From: Candidatus Woesearchaeota archaeon
GTDB taxonomy: Archaea; Nanobdellota; Nanobdellia; Woesearchaeales; UBA10216
NCBI GenBank assembly: GCA_016185705.1
Contig: JACPMZ010000010.1
Coordinates: forward strand, 64,913-128,912
DNA: 64,000 nt
Reading direction: 5' to 3'
In this document: piece by piece, positions 8,826-19,335 of the stretch
Numbering within the stretch: the first letter of the stretch is position 1
How the letters are laid out: every line of letters begins with the position of its first letter
Program-made: the position numbers and the translations under genes
Notes under the pieces: model-generated
Database searches by the model: none
What the model saw: only the letters and a program-made list of their open reading frames with translations
What the model was told of the DNA's origin: nothing

Positions 8826-10697
8826 TCATTGCGCTGCCTCATCCAGTTTTTTGCCGAAAGGGTAATAGGGAACAGCTCCCCCTTTAAAGAATTTTGTAAA
8901 AAATTCCACGTAATTAAGTCTGATGCTTTGCAGAAAGCCGCCGAGCAATCCAAGGGCTATGTTCAGTGCATGGCCGAATATTCCTATTGTTACTCCGGCT
9001 ACAGCCATAATTCCGCCTGCGTTGATGAAGTCTTCCATGAATGAGTTTACTACGACAGCAAGCCCTACTGAAGCAAGCCCTACTGCTGCGAGTCTGGTGT
9101 AGGATATGAGGTTGCTTATCAGTCCGGGTATTTCTATTATGCCTGTTATTGATTCGCCCATGTATATTAGTGCCGCAGAGATTATGGCTGCTGCTATGCT
9201 TGCATAAATCGGAAGCGCTATTTGCCCTGAAGCAGTAAGCCAGATGCCCAGTATGCTTATTTGAAGCAGCCACCAGCTGCCTTTTGCGAGGAGGGCTTTT
9301 CTTAATCCGTGCTCAAGTTCGTTCACGAAGCCAAGCAGCAGTCCAAGGTTGATGTGCAGCAGGCCTATGAATACTGAGAATGCGAGCATCTCCCTGACCT
9401 GGTGTATTCTGCTTAGCACGTGTGGTAGGTGGAACCCAAGCAGCTCTTCAAAGCCGAATATTTCTCCGAAAAGGAAGCCGAATATTACGGAGGATAGCGC
9501 TGCCGGCAGCATTATCTTGGCAATTGGCTTCATGCCCGGGTATTTTTTAGGCATATAAAATAATAATGCCAGTATTACTAAGCCATATCCTATGTCTCCG
9601 AGGATTATTCCAAAAAACAGCGGGAAAGTCAGGAACAAAAAAAGTGTTGGGTCGATTTCTGAATATTTTGGCAGCGCATACAGGTTCAGCAGGAATTCGT
9701 AGGGTTTTGACAGCTTTGCGTTGGCAAGTTTTACAGGAACGCTGTCATCATGCGAGGGTTTGCTGACTTCCATCTCAGCGTGGCCTTCGGTTATTTTTGC
9801 AATGGTTTCTGTCAATTTCCCTGTGTATTTTGTTGGCACCCACCCTGTGATTACAATTATGTTTTGCGATGCCGCAAACCTCAGCGGAGCTTCTGCTTTT
9901 TCGAGCTCCGCCGACAGGAATTTTTCTGACAGTATCAGGAAGTCGTGCCACTTGTTTCCAAGCGATTCTATGGCCTTTTTCGCTTCCCGCAGTGACTTTT
10001 CAGATTTCTCAAGCTCTGCAGCAAGTTTGCGGATTTGCTCAGCAGGCTCTCCTTTCAGTCCTGTTATGTGCGATAAGTCCATTTCTGAGAAATTGTGTTT
10101 GGCGAGCAATTCTTCTGCCCTCGCTTCATAGGGCCTCGCGACAAACAATGCCATAGTTTTTTCTGACTGGCGCAGCTCAAATTCGTCTGTTATCTGCTGC
10201 ATCCCCTTGGCAAGGGTTTGCGGCGCTTCGACGTCGCCTGCAAATACTGCCAGTGATTTGTAGGGGGAGCAGGCGTCCAGCGGCAGTCTTAGCGCTTCAA
10301 TTTTTTCCAGCAGGGAAATTGCCCGGGCGTTGCCGGATATTGCGTTCTCTGTCTGCCTTATTTTCTCAAGTTGCGTGTTTGTTTGCTCCTGAAGTTTTTT
10401 TACTGTTGAAGCTAAGTGCGCAAAATTCTTTACTCCTATTGCTCTGAATCCGTTCCTCAAGGCAACATCTCCCTCAAGGTTGAGGTTTGATATTATTGCG
10501 CGCACAGAAATCAGGGTTTCTGATATTGCAGAGGCGTTTGGCAGCGGATTGCCTATGTCCATTTCATCCTTCAGGTGGTTGAGGATGTGTATGGCCTTGA
10601 GGTTGTATAGCTCCTTTACGATTTTGCTTTGATAGCTCTTCGGAGAAATTATGACTGCTTTGCTCATGCGCTCTGATTTAAGCATGTTACTCACCAA
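8826..10697 (-). CDS. atpI: A/V-type ATP synthase subunit I
   Basis: 623 aa; soluble N-domain plus multi-TM C-domain (PTLFLFLTFPLFFGIILGDIGYGL, ISYTRLAAVGLASVGLA). Confidence 0.95.
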   Translation of the reverse strand: MVSNMLKSERMSKAVIISPKSYQSKIVKELYNLKAIHILNHLKDEMDIGNPLPNASAISETLISVRAIISNLNLEGDVALRNGFRAIGVKNFAHLASTVKKLQEQTNTQLEKIRQTENAISGNARAISLLEKIEALRLPLDACSPYKSLAVFAGDVEAPQTLAKGMQQITDEFELRQSEKTMALFVARPYEARAEELLAKHNFSEMDLSHITGLKGEPAEQIRKLAAELEKSEKSLREAKKAIESLGNKWHDFLILSEKFLSAELEKAEAPLRFAASQNIIVITGWVPTKYTGKLTETIAKITEGHAEMEVSKPSHDDSVPVKLANAKLSKPYEFLLNLYALPKYSEIDPTLFLFLTFPLFFGIILGDIGYGLVILALLFYMPKKYPGMKPIAKIMLPAALSSVIFGFLFGEIFGFEELLGFHLPHVLSRIHQVREMLAFSVFIGLLHINLGLLLGFVNELEHGLRKALLAKGSWWLLQISILGIWLTASGQIALPIYASIAAAIISAALIYMGESITGIIEIPGLISNLISYTRLAAVGLASVGLAVVVNSFMEDFINAGGIMAVAGVTIGIFGHALNIALGLLGGFLQSIRLNYVEFFTKFFKGGAVPYYPFGKKLDEAAQ

Positions 10698-11010
10698 TTA
10701 ACTTCGCAAGCTGGTCCAGCACCAGCTTCACCGCCTTATTCCGATTCCTGTCGGCTCTTGATTCAAGCTCTTCAAGTGCTTTGTTGTTAGCGAGCAGCTT
10801 TTTTTGCCTCTGCTTTGCAGTTTCCTCGAGCGCTTCCCTTATTCTGGCATCCCGCATTTGCTTTAGCTGCGGCTCTTTTTCAGAAAGCAATGCAATAGCT
10901 TTGCCATGCGCTTCCCTTACAATCTCGGCGCTCTGCTTATCAGCGTCAGAAATCAGGCGGGCTGCCTCATCTTCAATGCGGCGTATCTCTTGGAAGAGCT
11001 GTGTGGGCAT
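10687..11010 (-). CDS. atpH: A/V-type ATP synthase subunit H/G-like
   Basis: 107 aa coiled coil, first gene of atp operon, overlaps atpI. Confidence 0.75.
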   Translation of the reverse strand: MPTQLFQEIRRIEDEAARLISDADKQSAEIVREAHGKAIALLSEKEPQLKQMRDARIREALEETAKQRQKKLLANNKALEELESRADRNRNKAVKLVLDQLAKLIGE

Positions 11011-11154
11011 TTTCTTTCTCTGTATGTGCGCGCTGAGTGCTTTATATTAGCTTGCTGCCTTGCCGGACTTGATTTTTCAGCCCCTTAACTTCAAAGGGAG
11101 GGAAAAAGTAATCCGCAGCAAAGTTAAAATTTGTTACTGTGTTATTTTAAAAAT

Positions 11155-11449
11155 TTGTAGGGCAAAGATAAGCCACCTTCTGTCAAACCCCTTACCGGAT
11201 GGTTTGCCTTAACATTTGACTAAGCGCCATTGGCTTTCACCGACCGGGCAGCTGTCTCACCGTATCCCTTAGCAAGCGTCAATAGGTTAACTCTCAGCCA
11301 TTGCTGGCTGATTCGCCATATCATCCTTGGCTAAGGGCCGTGCTGTTTCTTCGCTGGAGCGCACCTCTCGGCACCTGCCTCTCGGCAGCGGTCCTTTGCG
11401 GTGGGTGGACTTTCCTGGGTTTCCCCGGCGTTAAGTACTTGCCCTACAA
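11155..11449 (-). ncRNA. rnpB: RNase P RNA (archaeal)
   Basis: Minus strand: TTGTAGGGCAAG...GGGGAAACCCAGGAAAGTCCACC...GGTGAGACAGCTGCCCGG...ACAGAAGGTGGCTTATCTTTGCCCTACAA; conserved GGAAAGTCC and ACAGAAGG-GGCTTA elements and a closing GTAGGGCAA/TTGCCCTAC stem. Confidence 0.95.
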
Positions 11450-11557
11450 TCAGAAGTGTTGTTAAGCGGTTTAAAAAGCTTTCGGCAGGTGGTTTTTTGT
11501 AGGGTTTTAAGGAGTTCAATCGGCTGTTCATGCGTCATAGATCACGTCATTCAATAT

Positions 11558-12277
11558 TCATATTTTTGATAACAATCCTTTCTGTTGAGTGTATGCTTTT
11601 TCAAATGTTTCCTTAATGTGTGTATCAATAAAATTTGTTAAAACGTCAACAAATATGGTGCTTGATTCCAAAAGTATAAACAGAACAGATTTTTCAATAT
11701 CCTCCTTGCTGGCAATATCTAGCCTATCGTTTTTCATCATTGACAAAAAAGATGGATGTGAAAATTTGCAGACTCTTTCGTAATACTCTTTAAAATCATC
11801 ACCTTGCAAGTCAGGATGGTCTCTGAAGGCCATATCTCGGATAAATGCCGGTGAAAAATTTCTTATCGAAAGATGATTGCTCTTATTCATCATAGCCACC
11901 GTCTCTGTACGCCCTCTATCAATTAAATACCACTTATACTCTTCGTATTTCTTAGGAACATTCTCTTTATCACTAAAAGGTAAATTGTTCCAATTGAGCC
12001 ACCTCTCACCTTCAAAAGGGAATTTTTGCAGATAGAGTATGAAAATAGCCGTCTCAAAAATGTTTCTTTGAATCATCTGAGCTTCCGCATATTTGTAATT
12101 GCGATTGAGAATTATTACAGATTCTGCCAAAGAAATAACCTTCCTGTGTAATTGTTCAACTACTTGATAAAAATAATTCTCTTTAAACTTTTTATTTTTT
12201 CTTGCATTTCCAATTATGTTGGCATGTACCTTCTTAAGCAAATCCAACAGGTTGATTATTTCGGTTTCCATGGGCAT
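11558..12277 (-). CDS. Helical protein, possibly DUF5677-like
   Basis: METEIINLLDLLKKVHANII...AQMIQRNIFETAIFILYLQKFP; start set to MPMETE because the longer ORF overlaps the neighbour. Confidence 0.6.
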   Translation of the reverse strand: MPMETEIINLLDLLKKVHANIIGNARKNKKFKENYFYQVVEQLHRKVISLAESVIILNRNYKYAEAQMIQRNIFETAIFILYLQKFPFEGERWLNWNNLPFSDKENVPKKYEEYKWYLIDRGRTETVAMMNKSNHLSIRNFSPAFIRDMAFRDHPDLQGDDFKEYYERVCKFSHPSFLSMMKNDRLDIASKEDIEKSVLFILLESSTIFVDVLTNFIDTHIKETFEKAYTQQKGLLSKI

Positions 12278-12302
12278 TAGTGAGGTAAACTCTCGATATA
12301 TT

Positions 12303-13646
12303 TTAACGCTTGCGAGTTTTATATAGCATAAACAGCAACAAAATAATAAATACCGCGACCAACCACCTCTTATCAAATGAACGTTGGACAGCTTGCTCCC
12401 TTTTGAGTTCCTCTTCCGCAGGAACTAGCAGTTCATTAACTTTCTCAAAAGCTGTTATTGCCGAATTATACCTGTATTCTTTCAAATAGTTGTTACCTTC
12501 TACAAGTATTTTCTCTGCTTGTGCTGTTAAAGTTTTAGCATTTGAAATATTGTAGTTTGGTTCATAGAACAGGTTTGTTAATTGAAGATTGAGAAAGGAT
12601 GGTGGCAGCTTCTTCACTCTTTGGTAGTTTTCATTTGAGGTTGTTAAACCAGCTTCAGTTATCCTCTGCTTTTCTTGTACTCTTTGTCTGTACTTGGCTA
12701 AGATGGTTGTTGTTTCAGGGTTATCAAGGTGTAAATCTTGTTGGTTTAACTGGCTCATGGCTTTCTGAGCCAGTTCGCATTCATTTTCAGCTATTCTTAA
12801 TTCGTTATCAGGAGAGTGAGGATTTTTGCCAATTGATTTTATGTAAGGTATTGCGCCGGTGACTGCGTTCCCAAATTTGTTTGCAGTGCATCGAATTTTA
12901 CTCACATCAGAGTCCACATATTCGGCTAAGATGTTTTTTGCTTCTGAATCACAGTTCCTCAAAATTTTCGCTTGGCCTGCGATAACTCTTCTATTTTTAA
13001 TATTGTGTAAATATCCGTTACATTCTGTTAGCTTTTCCATGGCTTGCTTAAGGCTATTTTGGTTGATGTAACATGTGGCGCTTACTACCAAGTCAGCAGG
13101 ATTCAGTTTTTTAATAATGCCAATTGATTTGGCTGCTGTTAGCGACTCTTTGACTATTTGGCTTTTTCTTGTGTTCAGTAGCGGTCTCACTTCTTGTGCT
13201 GCTTCGCCCCCTATGTTCAATGCCTCTTGCTGCAATTTATCGATTCCGAAAAATGAGCACACGTCAAATGCGCTATCAAGCAGATATGCTTCATCAGAGA
13301 TGGTTCCATTTTCAATTTTTTTGTGTATGTAATCCAAGTCAGTTACTTCGGCGACATGGTCGTCTGTAAGAAATTCCTGGTTTTGCAAGTCAAAGGTGAT
13401 ACTTGTACATTCTTTGTTTACATCACAACACAGATATATGACAGGCACTGCAAGCTTGTGATTGTCTGAATTGAATAAATTTGACTGAGGGGTCCAATAG
13501 TTGAAGTAGTTCGCCACCGCACATACTTCCTCAGAATTGTTGAATTCGTTTATGTATTCATTCGCCGAGAGACCATAGCTGACGCTTGATAGGGCGAGCC
13601 ATAATAAAATCAAAATTCCTAATATCGACACTTTCTCAATCTTCAT
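12303..13646 (-). CDS. Secreted, C-terminally membrane-anchored hypothetical protein
   Basis: Signal peptide (MKIEKVSILGILILLWLALSSVSYGLSA) and C-terminal TM plus basic tail (WLVAVFIILLLFMLYKTRKR). Confidence 0.75.
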   Translation of the reverse strand: MKIEKVSILGILILLWLALSSVSYGLSANEYINEFNNSEEVCAVANYFNYWTPQSNLFNSDNHKLAVPVIYLCCDVNKECTSITFDLQNQEFLTDDHVAEVTDLDYIHKKIENGTISDEAYLLDSAFDVCSFFGIDKLQQEALNIGGEAAQEVRPLLNTRKSQIVKESLTAAKSIGIIKKLNPADLVVSATCYINQNSLKQAMEKLTECNGYLHNIKNRRVIAGQAKILRNCDSEAKNILAEYVDSDVSKIRCTANKFGNAVTGAIPYIKSIGKNPHSPDNELRIAENECELAQKAMSQLNQQDLHLDNPETTTILAKYRQRVQEKQRITEAGLTTSNENYQRVKKLPPSFLNLQLTNLFYEPNYNISNAKTLTAQAEKILVEGNNYLKEYRYNSAITAFEKVNELLVPAEEELKREQAVQRSFDKRWLVAVFIILLLFMLYKTRKR

Positions 13647-13678
13647 AATCGGATGGAGAATCTACCAGTATATAAAGC

Positions 13679-16588
13679 CTAATACTCTTTTATCCCAGTA
13701 AAATCTCCTAGCGTTCCTTTAATTTTGGCTTTTGTTAATCGTGCATACTCCAAAATCTCTTCGGTAGTAGCCCCTTTTTCACTCATGCCATAAAAAGTTT
13801 TTTCCCCTAAAAGAACATAATTCCAAGTGCAGCCCATTCTGTCTTCTGGCTGCAATTCATTGACTTTATCTATCCAGTCAATAGTGGCCAGTCTTTTTTG
13901 CTTTACATTAATGTTGTTCAAATCTCTTTCTGCCTTGGTTTCAACAAGATAGATTTTATTGCCTATCCTGACAATAAAATCAGGAAAATAATGAGCAAGC
14001 AAGCCGTCTTCTCTAATGTAAATGATGTTGGCAAAGTCGTGATAATGCTCATTTATCTTCACAAATGCTGTTAGCTTTGCGTCTCCATCAATAAACTCCA
14101 TGAATGCTTTTTCAAATCCGCCCTTGTTTGATGGAAAAGCAAGTTTTTCATATATCGTTTTTGCGACGTTTATCGCGTAAGTTTCTCTAATGTTAATCTC
14201 GCTAATTTCTGAGAAGTATTTTTTAATGATTTTAGCATCAACAACGTCTAATTTATTCTGTAGGTCGTATATTGCTTGACTGACGTTTTTTACTATGTGT
14301 TGGATAATCCTCTCTTGAGTTAAGATTAATATTTTCCAATTGTTATTCTCTAGAGGGTCAAAATCTTTGCCGAAAAGTTTATGTCGGATATATTCATCAG
14401 TAAGTTTGGCTATTAAAGCTGAATTAATTTGCATTATGGGAAAATATTTCTGAGTTCTCTTACCTATTTTTACAGGAACGGCAGAAACAGCGTTTACAAT
14501 CTTTTGAATGAACGAGTTGTAGCTTTTAGCCGTAAAAATATCAGCTGTTACGGAGTATTCTCCATATCTTGTTTTTACTGTAAGCTCCTCTCCATAGAAT
14601 ACATCCCCTTCCCTTACCAATGGTTTTAACTGTTCCAATGGTATTGGAAACTGCTCTAACGTTTGTATAGTTAGCTCAGGAGAAGACAGATACTCTTCTT
14701 TTTCATGAATGATAATTGGCCAGAAAAAGTCATACTTTTGATAGTCTTCCTTCAAGCCAACTGTAATGATATCTCCAACAACTCTTTCTCTTTTTGGAAG
14801 TGTTTTTGTTTCTGCAATAACCCCACTTAATTCTTTTTCATAGAATTTAATAAATTCAGGATGCTCAATAATGCTCAAAATATCCATGTAATTATCAGGC
14901 TCTTCCTTTTTGACAAGAAGTTTTTCCCTTGTTTCTTTCTTACTTTCTTCGTATTGCGGCTCTCTCCACATCAGTCTTAAACCTCTTCCTATTGTCTGCT
15001 CAAGAAGAATATAAGACGTGCTTGACCTTAAAGGAACTATGACGCAAATATTGTTTACATCAAACCCTTCTCTCAACATAAGAACAGAGATTATCGCTTT
15101 TGGCTTATCGTGCCTGTCAATATCAAATAACCGTTGCTTTACATTTTCCCATTCATCATGACCAATTTCTCCTTGTCTGTTGGAGTGTATTTCCATTATG
15201 TCCTGCTCTGCAAAACCTTCTTGCATTAGAAATTGGTTTACAAGCGGAACGACGGTAGTGTCTTCACATATTATAAGCATTTTAGGATGCTTATTTTTGT
15301 CAATCTTTGCAAAACCTCCTTCCAAGATTTTTAATTTCGTAAGCCCTGCTCTTAACATTACTCTCTGCCCATCTGATAATGTTGTGGTTTTACCTCCTTT
15401 TTCAGCTTTAAACTCTAAAGGTAGCGCAGAAATCTCTTTTCGCTTATCAATCGCTACTGTTTTAACTAAGCCTTGCCTAATTGCTGTAGCAATCTCAAAA
15501 TTTACAATTACGTGTGGAAAAAAATGCCTTGTTCTTTTCTGGCCTGAGCCAGTAACTGTATAGGGAGTCGCTGAAAAATCTATTTGAACAAATTTATCAC
15601 CCTTCGCGCCCCTAATTTCCGTAAGTGCCTCCTGCCATTTTTTCTCAAAAGTTTCATCTGCCTTCTTCCACTCGCCCAAATGATGCGCTTCATCATTAAA
15701 AACCATCAAGTCTGCCAATTTAGATAAAAATTCAATCTCTTTACCCCTTAAATATTTGCTGTCAAGATGGTCTAATGAATGCCCTGCTGTTGTTCCAGGC
15801 GCTATTGGCAATAGTTCCTTAACAGTTTGAGAAGGATTATCCAAAGCTGTTCCTGTTTCCCCCTCATCATTTTCTCCTGCCAACAAATGCCAGTTGGTAA
15901 TAGCAATTAACCCCTCTCCTGTTACCTTTCTTGCAATTTCGTCCTTCTGTGAAACGCAGCTTTGAACAAACCAAAAGATTTCTTCCTTGTAGGCGGCAGG
16001 GCAGAAAAGGCTTTCAAACATTTTAAAATCTGACTTTTCAAAATCCCTAATCCTATCTTCTCTTCTTTTTCCCAAGTAAGCATCTAACAACCGTTCATAT
16101 ACTATAATGCCTGGCGCAACTAAAAGGAAGTTTTTTGTAAACAAACCAGAAGGTGTTTCCTCGTGTTTTGCATTTAGGAACTGCCAAACGAGCAGCGCAG
16201 ACAAAATCCATGTCTTGCCAGTTCCCGTAGCCATCTTTATACAATATTTTGGATGGCTGTATTTATCCTTCTTTAAGTCCAGTAAATCCATTTCAGTTAA
16301 CAATTCAGGATGTATGGCCATGTACAAATCATGCACGTTCTTAACTTTCAAAATTTCATGAGCATAAATGCTGTTTAGAATTGCCTGCCATTGTCCTTCG
16401 TGAAAATTGAAGTTTCTTAAATCTGCAAAACCCCCTTCAGGGTCCCAAAATCTTAACAAATCCTTAGTTATAGGCGAAACCTTTTCTATAAAACTACCCT
16501 CTTGCCACTCTTTATCCGCCATTTTAGAGATAAGGTCAGCTAATTTAAGAGGAATAGTTCCTGTTCCAATGTTTTTGCTCTGAACCAT
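13679..16588 (-). CDS. res: Type III restriction endonuclease subunit Res
   Basis: MATGTGKTWILSALL Walker A; VFNDEAHHLGEW DEAH; IGRGLRLMWR motif VI; C-terminal PDFIVRIGNKIYLVETKAE nuclease motif. Confidence 0.93.
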   Translation of the reverse strand: MVQSKNIGTGTIPLKLADLISKMADKEWQEGSFIEKVSPITKDLLRFWDPEGGFADLRNFNFHEGQWQAILNSIYAHEILKVKNVHDLYMAIHPELLTEMDLLDLKKDKYSHPKYCIKMATGTGKTWILSALLVWQFLNAKHEETPSGLFTKNFLLVAPGIIVYERLLDAYLGKRREDRIRDFEKSDFKMFESLFCPAAYKEEIFWFVQSCVSQKDEIARKVTGEGLIAITNWHLLAGENDEGETGTALDNPSQTVKELLPIAPGTTAGHSLDHLDSKYLRGKEIEFLSKLADLMVFNDEAHHLGEWKKADETFEKKWQEALTEIRGAKGDKFVQIDFSATPYTVTGSGQKRTRHFFPHVIVNFEIATAIRQGLVKTVAIDKRKEISALPLEFKAEKGGKTTTLSDGQRVMLRAGLTKLKILEGGFAKIDKNKHPKMLIICEDTTVVPLVNQFLMQEGFAEQDIMEIHSNRQGEIGHDEWENVKQRLFDIDRHDKPKAIISVLMLREGFDVNNICVIVPLRSSTSYILLEQTIGRGLRLMWREPQYEESKKETREKLLVKKEEPDNYMDILSIIEHPEFIKFYEKELSGVIAETKTLPKRERVVGDIITVGLKEDYQKYDFFWPIIIHEKEEYLSSPELTIQTLEQFPIPLEQLKPLVREGDVFYGEELTVKTRYGEYSVTADIFTAKSYNSFIQKIVNAVSAVPVKIGKRTQKYFPIMQINSALIAKLTDEYIRHKLFGKDFDPLENNNWKILILTQERIIQHIVKNVSQAIYDLQNKLDVVDAKIIKKYFSEISEINIRETYAINVAKTIYEKLAFPSNKGGFEKAFMEFIDGDAKLTAFVKINEHYHDFANIIYIREDGLLAHYFPDFIVRIGNKIYLVETKAERDLNNINVKQKRLATIDWIDKVNELQPEDRMGCTWNYVLLGEKTFYGMSEKGATTEEILEYARLTKAKIKGTLGDFTGIKEY

Positions 16589-18619
16589 TTACCTAGCCTC
16601 TTGAACAACAACGCTTTCAAAGCCAAAAACATCCACAGCCTTAACGCAGATTTTTCTTTTTCCTTCTACTTTTGGCAGCGTGAGTTTTGCCTTTCTTTTA
16701 ATCCTTAAATCCTCATTATTCTCCCTATACTCCTGCCATTTGCTCCTGAAAGTTTCACCATCATAATCCGGATCGATACTCCAATACTCAACCAAGCTTA
16801 AAGGATCTTTTTCAATTACCTTTTCTAATTTTTCCTTATTCTTTTCATCTAAAGGCAGCGCATCCGGAGAAAGCAGAACATAATTATCCAACTCTATCTC
16901 AATCTCATCTTCTTCTTTTCCCTTGCTTACTTTTATTGGCTTAATAGTCAGGTATTGAAGCGAGGAGAATCTTATCTGCCCAGATTTCAACAACTGATGA
17001 TAGCTTGCCTTTGATTTCAGTTTATCCAGCAAGTCTGGCGGGATTACCAGAACTTCCAATTTATCATCATTCAAGCTTTGTATTACAGTTCCTATATCTG
17101 TAACAAAATTCCAGCCAAGAACAACAACCTTATCCCAACCACCCATGAAAGAACCCCTCAATTCCTGTGCCTTCTTTAACGTTGCATAGCCAGTCATCTT
17201 TGAAGGGGAGTCAACAAATACTAACGTCTTTGACTGCTTTATGTAACCTAGGTTATTTGGCACTCCTTCTTGCATTGGAAAAGGCAATGCTCCATACAGA
17301 TTAACAATAACATGAGCCAAATCACCAATAGTCTTAAACTGCGATTTCTCAAACTGCTCTTTCTGATAATCGCCAATCGATTGGTATAAGAAAGGTTTTG
17401 CGTCTTGGTCAATTAGCCTTTTTCTAGCAATCATGCAAGCTGGTTTACCTAAATCCGACATGATCCATTTCTTGCCAAGTTTTTCAGCAATTGCGCCAGT
17501 AGTTCCAGAACCGGCGAAAAAATCTGCTACAATAGAACCTTGATCAGAGGAAGCTAAAATAACCCTTTCAATTAATTTTTCGGGTTTTTGAGTAGCATAA
17601 TCCAGATACTCCTTAGTTTTTGCAAGAACAGGTTTTATATCTGTCCATATTTCTTGAAGTGCTGCACCCTCAATATCATCCAAATAACGTTTAAGACGAG
17701 GTACTCCACTACCACTCCATTCTATTAAACTTTTTTTATCAAACTCTTCAAGTTTATCAATTGTATAAGCCCAACCACGACCTGTAGGAGGTCTAATTCC
17801 ACGCCAAACTGGGACATTTTTTGCAGGTTTTCCACTATGAAGCGGCGTTGTAACATACTTTCCTTTTTCGTCCTCTTTAAATGATTTAAGATAAGACTCT
17901 GATAATTCAGTAACCTGTTTATTCCAAATATAAGTTTTAGCTTTTATATAGAACAGGATTTTGTCACTATTATGACCATAACACAACCCATGAGATTTTT
18001 GAGGACCGCGTTTCCAGACTATTTCATTTCTAAAATTTTCTTTTCCGAATATATCGTCCATTACGACTTTAACATAATGCCCAATATGCCAATCAATGTG
18101 AACATAAATTGAGCCTTGTTCTGAAAGTAGCTCTTTCATCAATATAAGTCTCGGTATAATCATCTGTAGATACGAAGAAGTTCCATTTTTCCATGTGTCA
18201 GAATAAGCAAATTGCTCAATAACTGTCGGCTTAGACTCAATATCTGTATTGGGAAGATGGATTTTTGTCCTGTAATCTGCTTTTGAATCAAAAGGCGGGT
18301 CAATGTAAATCAAGTCAATTTTCCCTCTCATTGAAGGCAGTCCAGTTAAAGGGTCTCCAGCAAGAAGTGCCTGCATGGCAAGCAGATTGTCTCCATAAAT
18401 CATTCTGTTAAACCAGTCTTTCTTACCAAGCGTTTTAACGGATTGGCCTGTGAAGTCAAATAAGCCACCTTTTGCTTTGGTCGGCAAAACCAATTCATTA
18501 GTCTGCAAAGTAATCCTATTTCTTGTTGAAATGCTATCCAGTATTCTTTGCGCTTCCTTCTTTCCTTGCGCAATGATTTTTGGCAATTCTTCAATTAGTG
18601 ATTCTGGCATTTTAAACAC
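16589..18619 (-). CDS. mod: Type III DNA methyltransferase subunit Mod
   Basis: IDLIYIDPPFDSKADY (DPPF motif), VADFFAGSGTTGAIAEKLGKKWIMSDLGKPA (FxGxG SAM motif); abuts res. Confidence 0.93.
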   Translation of the reverse strand: MFKMPESLIEELPKIIAQGKKEAQRILDSISTRNRITLQTNELVLPTKAKGGLFDFTGQSVKTLGKKDWFNRMIYGDNLLAMQALLAGDPLTGLPSMRGKIDLIYIDPPFDSKADYRTKIHLPNTDIESKPTVIEQFAYSDTWKNGTSSYLQMIIPRLILMKELLSEQGSIYVHIDWHIGHYVKVVMDDIFGKENFRNEIVWKRGPQKSHGLCYGHNSDKILFYIKAKTYIWNKQVTELSESYLKSFKEDEKGKYVTTPLHSGKPAKNVPVWRGIRPPTGRGWAYTIDKLEEFDKKSLIEWSGSGVPRLKRYLDDIEGAALQEIWTDIKPVLAKTKEYLDYATQKPEKLIERVILASSDQGSIVADFFAGSGTTGAIAEKLGKKWIMSDLGKPACMIARKRLIDQDAKPFLYQSIGDYQKEQFEKSQFKTIGDLAHVIVNLYGALPFPMQEGVPNNLGYIKQSKTLVFVDSPSKMTGYATLKKAQELRGSFMGGWDKVVVLGWNFVTDIGTVIQSLNDDKLEVLVIPPDLLDKLKSKASYHQLLKSGQIRFSSLQYLTIKPIKVSKGKEEDEIEIELDNYVLLSPDALPLDEKNKEKLEKVIEKDPLSLVEYWSIDPDYDGETFRSKWQEYRENNEDLRIKRKAKLTLPKVEGKRKICVKAVDVFGFESVVVQEAR

Positions 18620-18668
18620 TAAATGGGCGCAGTATTTTAAAGTTTGCTATACGAGAAGTCACTCTTTT

Positions 18669-19052
18669 TTACCATAAGTTAAAAAAATTCTTTATCGCTT
18701 CAAAAAGATCAAATCTGCTTGGTTTTTGGCAGATTGGTTGATCCAAAAGATACTTTGGCTCGGAAGGAACAAGACCGTTTTCGCACGATTCAAATTCAAC
18801 ATAAACTTCTTCTCCCATTTTTCTTGGTGCAATGTCGATTACATTCTCCTGTCCGCAGCTACCATTGTAGAAGAGAGTTGCGTCACATCTAGTGGTGTTC
18901 TCAAAGACACAATCTGGACGGTTTTCTGAGTTTATTTCGATACTATGTCCCATGTGTTGGCAGTAAGCTATTGGCAATGGTTTTGCATCGACTGCATGAA
19001 CAATAGGCACGAAGAAGACTCCTACAACAAGCAAACATAGTATGAATCTCAT
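18669..19052 (-). CDS. Secreted hypothetical protein
   Basis: Signal peptide MRFILCLLVVGVFFVPIVHAVDA, six Cys in a 127 aa protein. Confidence 0.6.
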   Translation of the reverse strand: MRFILCLLVVGVFFVPIVHAVDAKPLPIAYCQHMGHSIEINSENRPDCVFENTTRCDATLFYNGSCGQENVIDIAPRKMGEEVYVEFESCENGLVPSEPKYLLDQPICQKPSRFDLFEAIKNFFNLW

Positions 19053-19112
19053 ACTTTCTGCTTAAATACATGCCCTTATAAGCGTTTCGAAATATTGTAA
19101 ATATAGAGAAAT

Positions 19113-19123
19113 ATTTATAAATA
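19113..19123 (+). promoter_or_regulatory. TATA box for the RHH gene
   Basis: atttataaata about 21-31 nt upstream of ATG at 19144. Confidence 0.6.
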
Positions 19124-19143
19124 CGAGGCATTATGGGCCTTTT

Positions 19144-19317
19144 ATGGGTAGCTCTGAACAAGAGGGGAATGGGCGTAAAGCTGTAACCTTCAAGATAAGA
19201 GAAGACTTGCTTGTTGAGTTTTCTCGACTCTGCGAGGAAAAGGGATTAATTATGTCTCGCCGCATTGAAAAATGCATAGAAGCGGACATTGAGAAAATAA
19301 AGGCGATGGACCATTAG
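19144..19317 (+). CDS. Ribbon-helix-helix (CopG/Arc-like) regulator, 57 aa
   Basis: MGSSEQEGNGRKAVTFKIREDLLVEFSRLCEEKGLIMSRRIEKCIEADIEKIKAMDH*; below the ORF-track length cut-off. Confidence 0.7.
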   Translation: MGSSEQEGNGRKAVTFKIREDLLVEFSRLCEEKGLIMSRRIEKCIEADIEKIKAMDH

Positions 19318-19335
19318 GCCCTGCTTCGTAGTCAT

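Noticed and set aside
11331-11531. 66-aa minus-strand ORF
   Set aside because: Falls inside the RNase P RNA.
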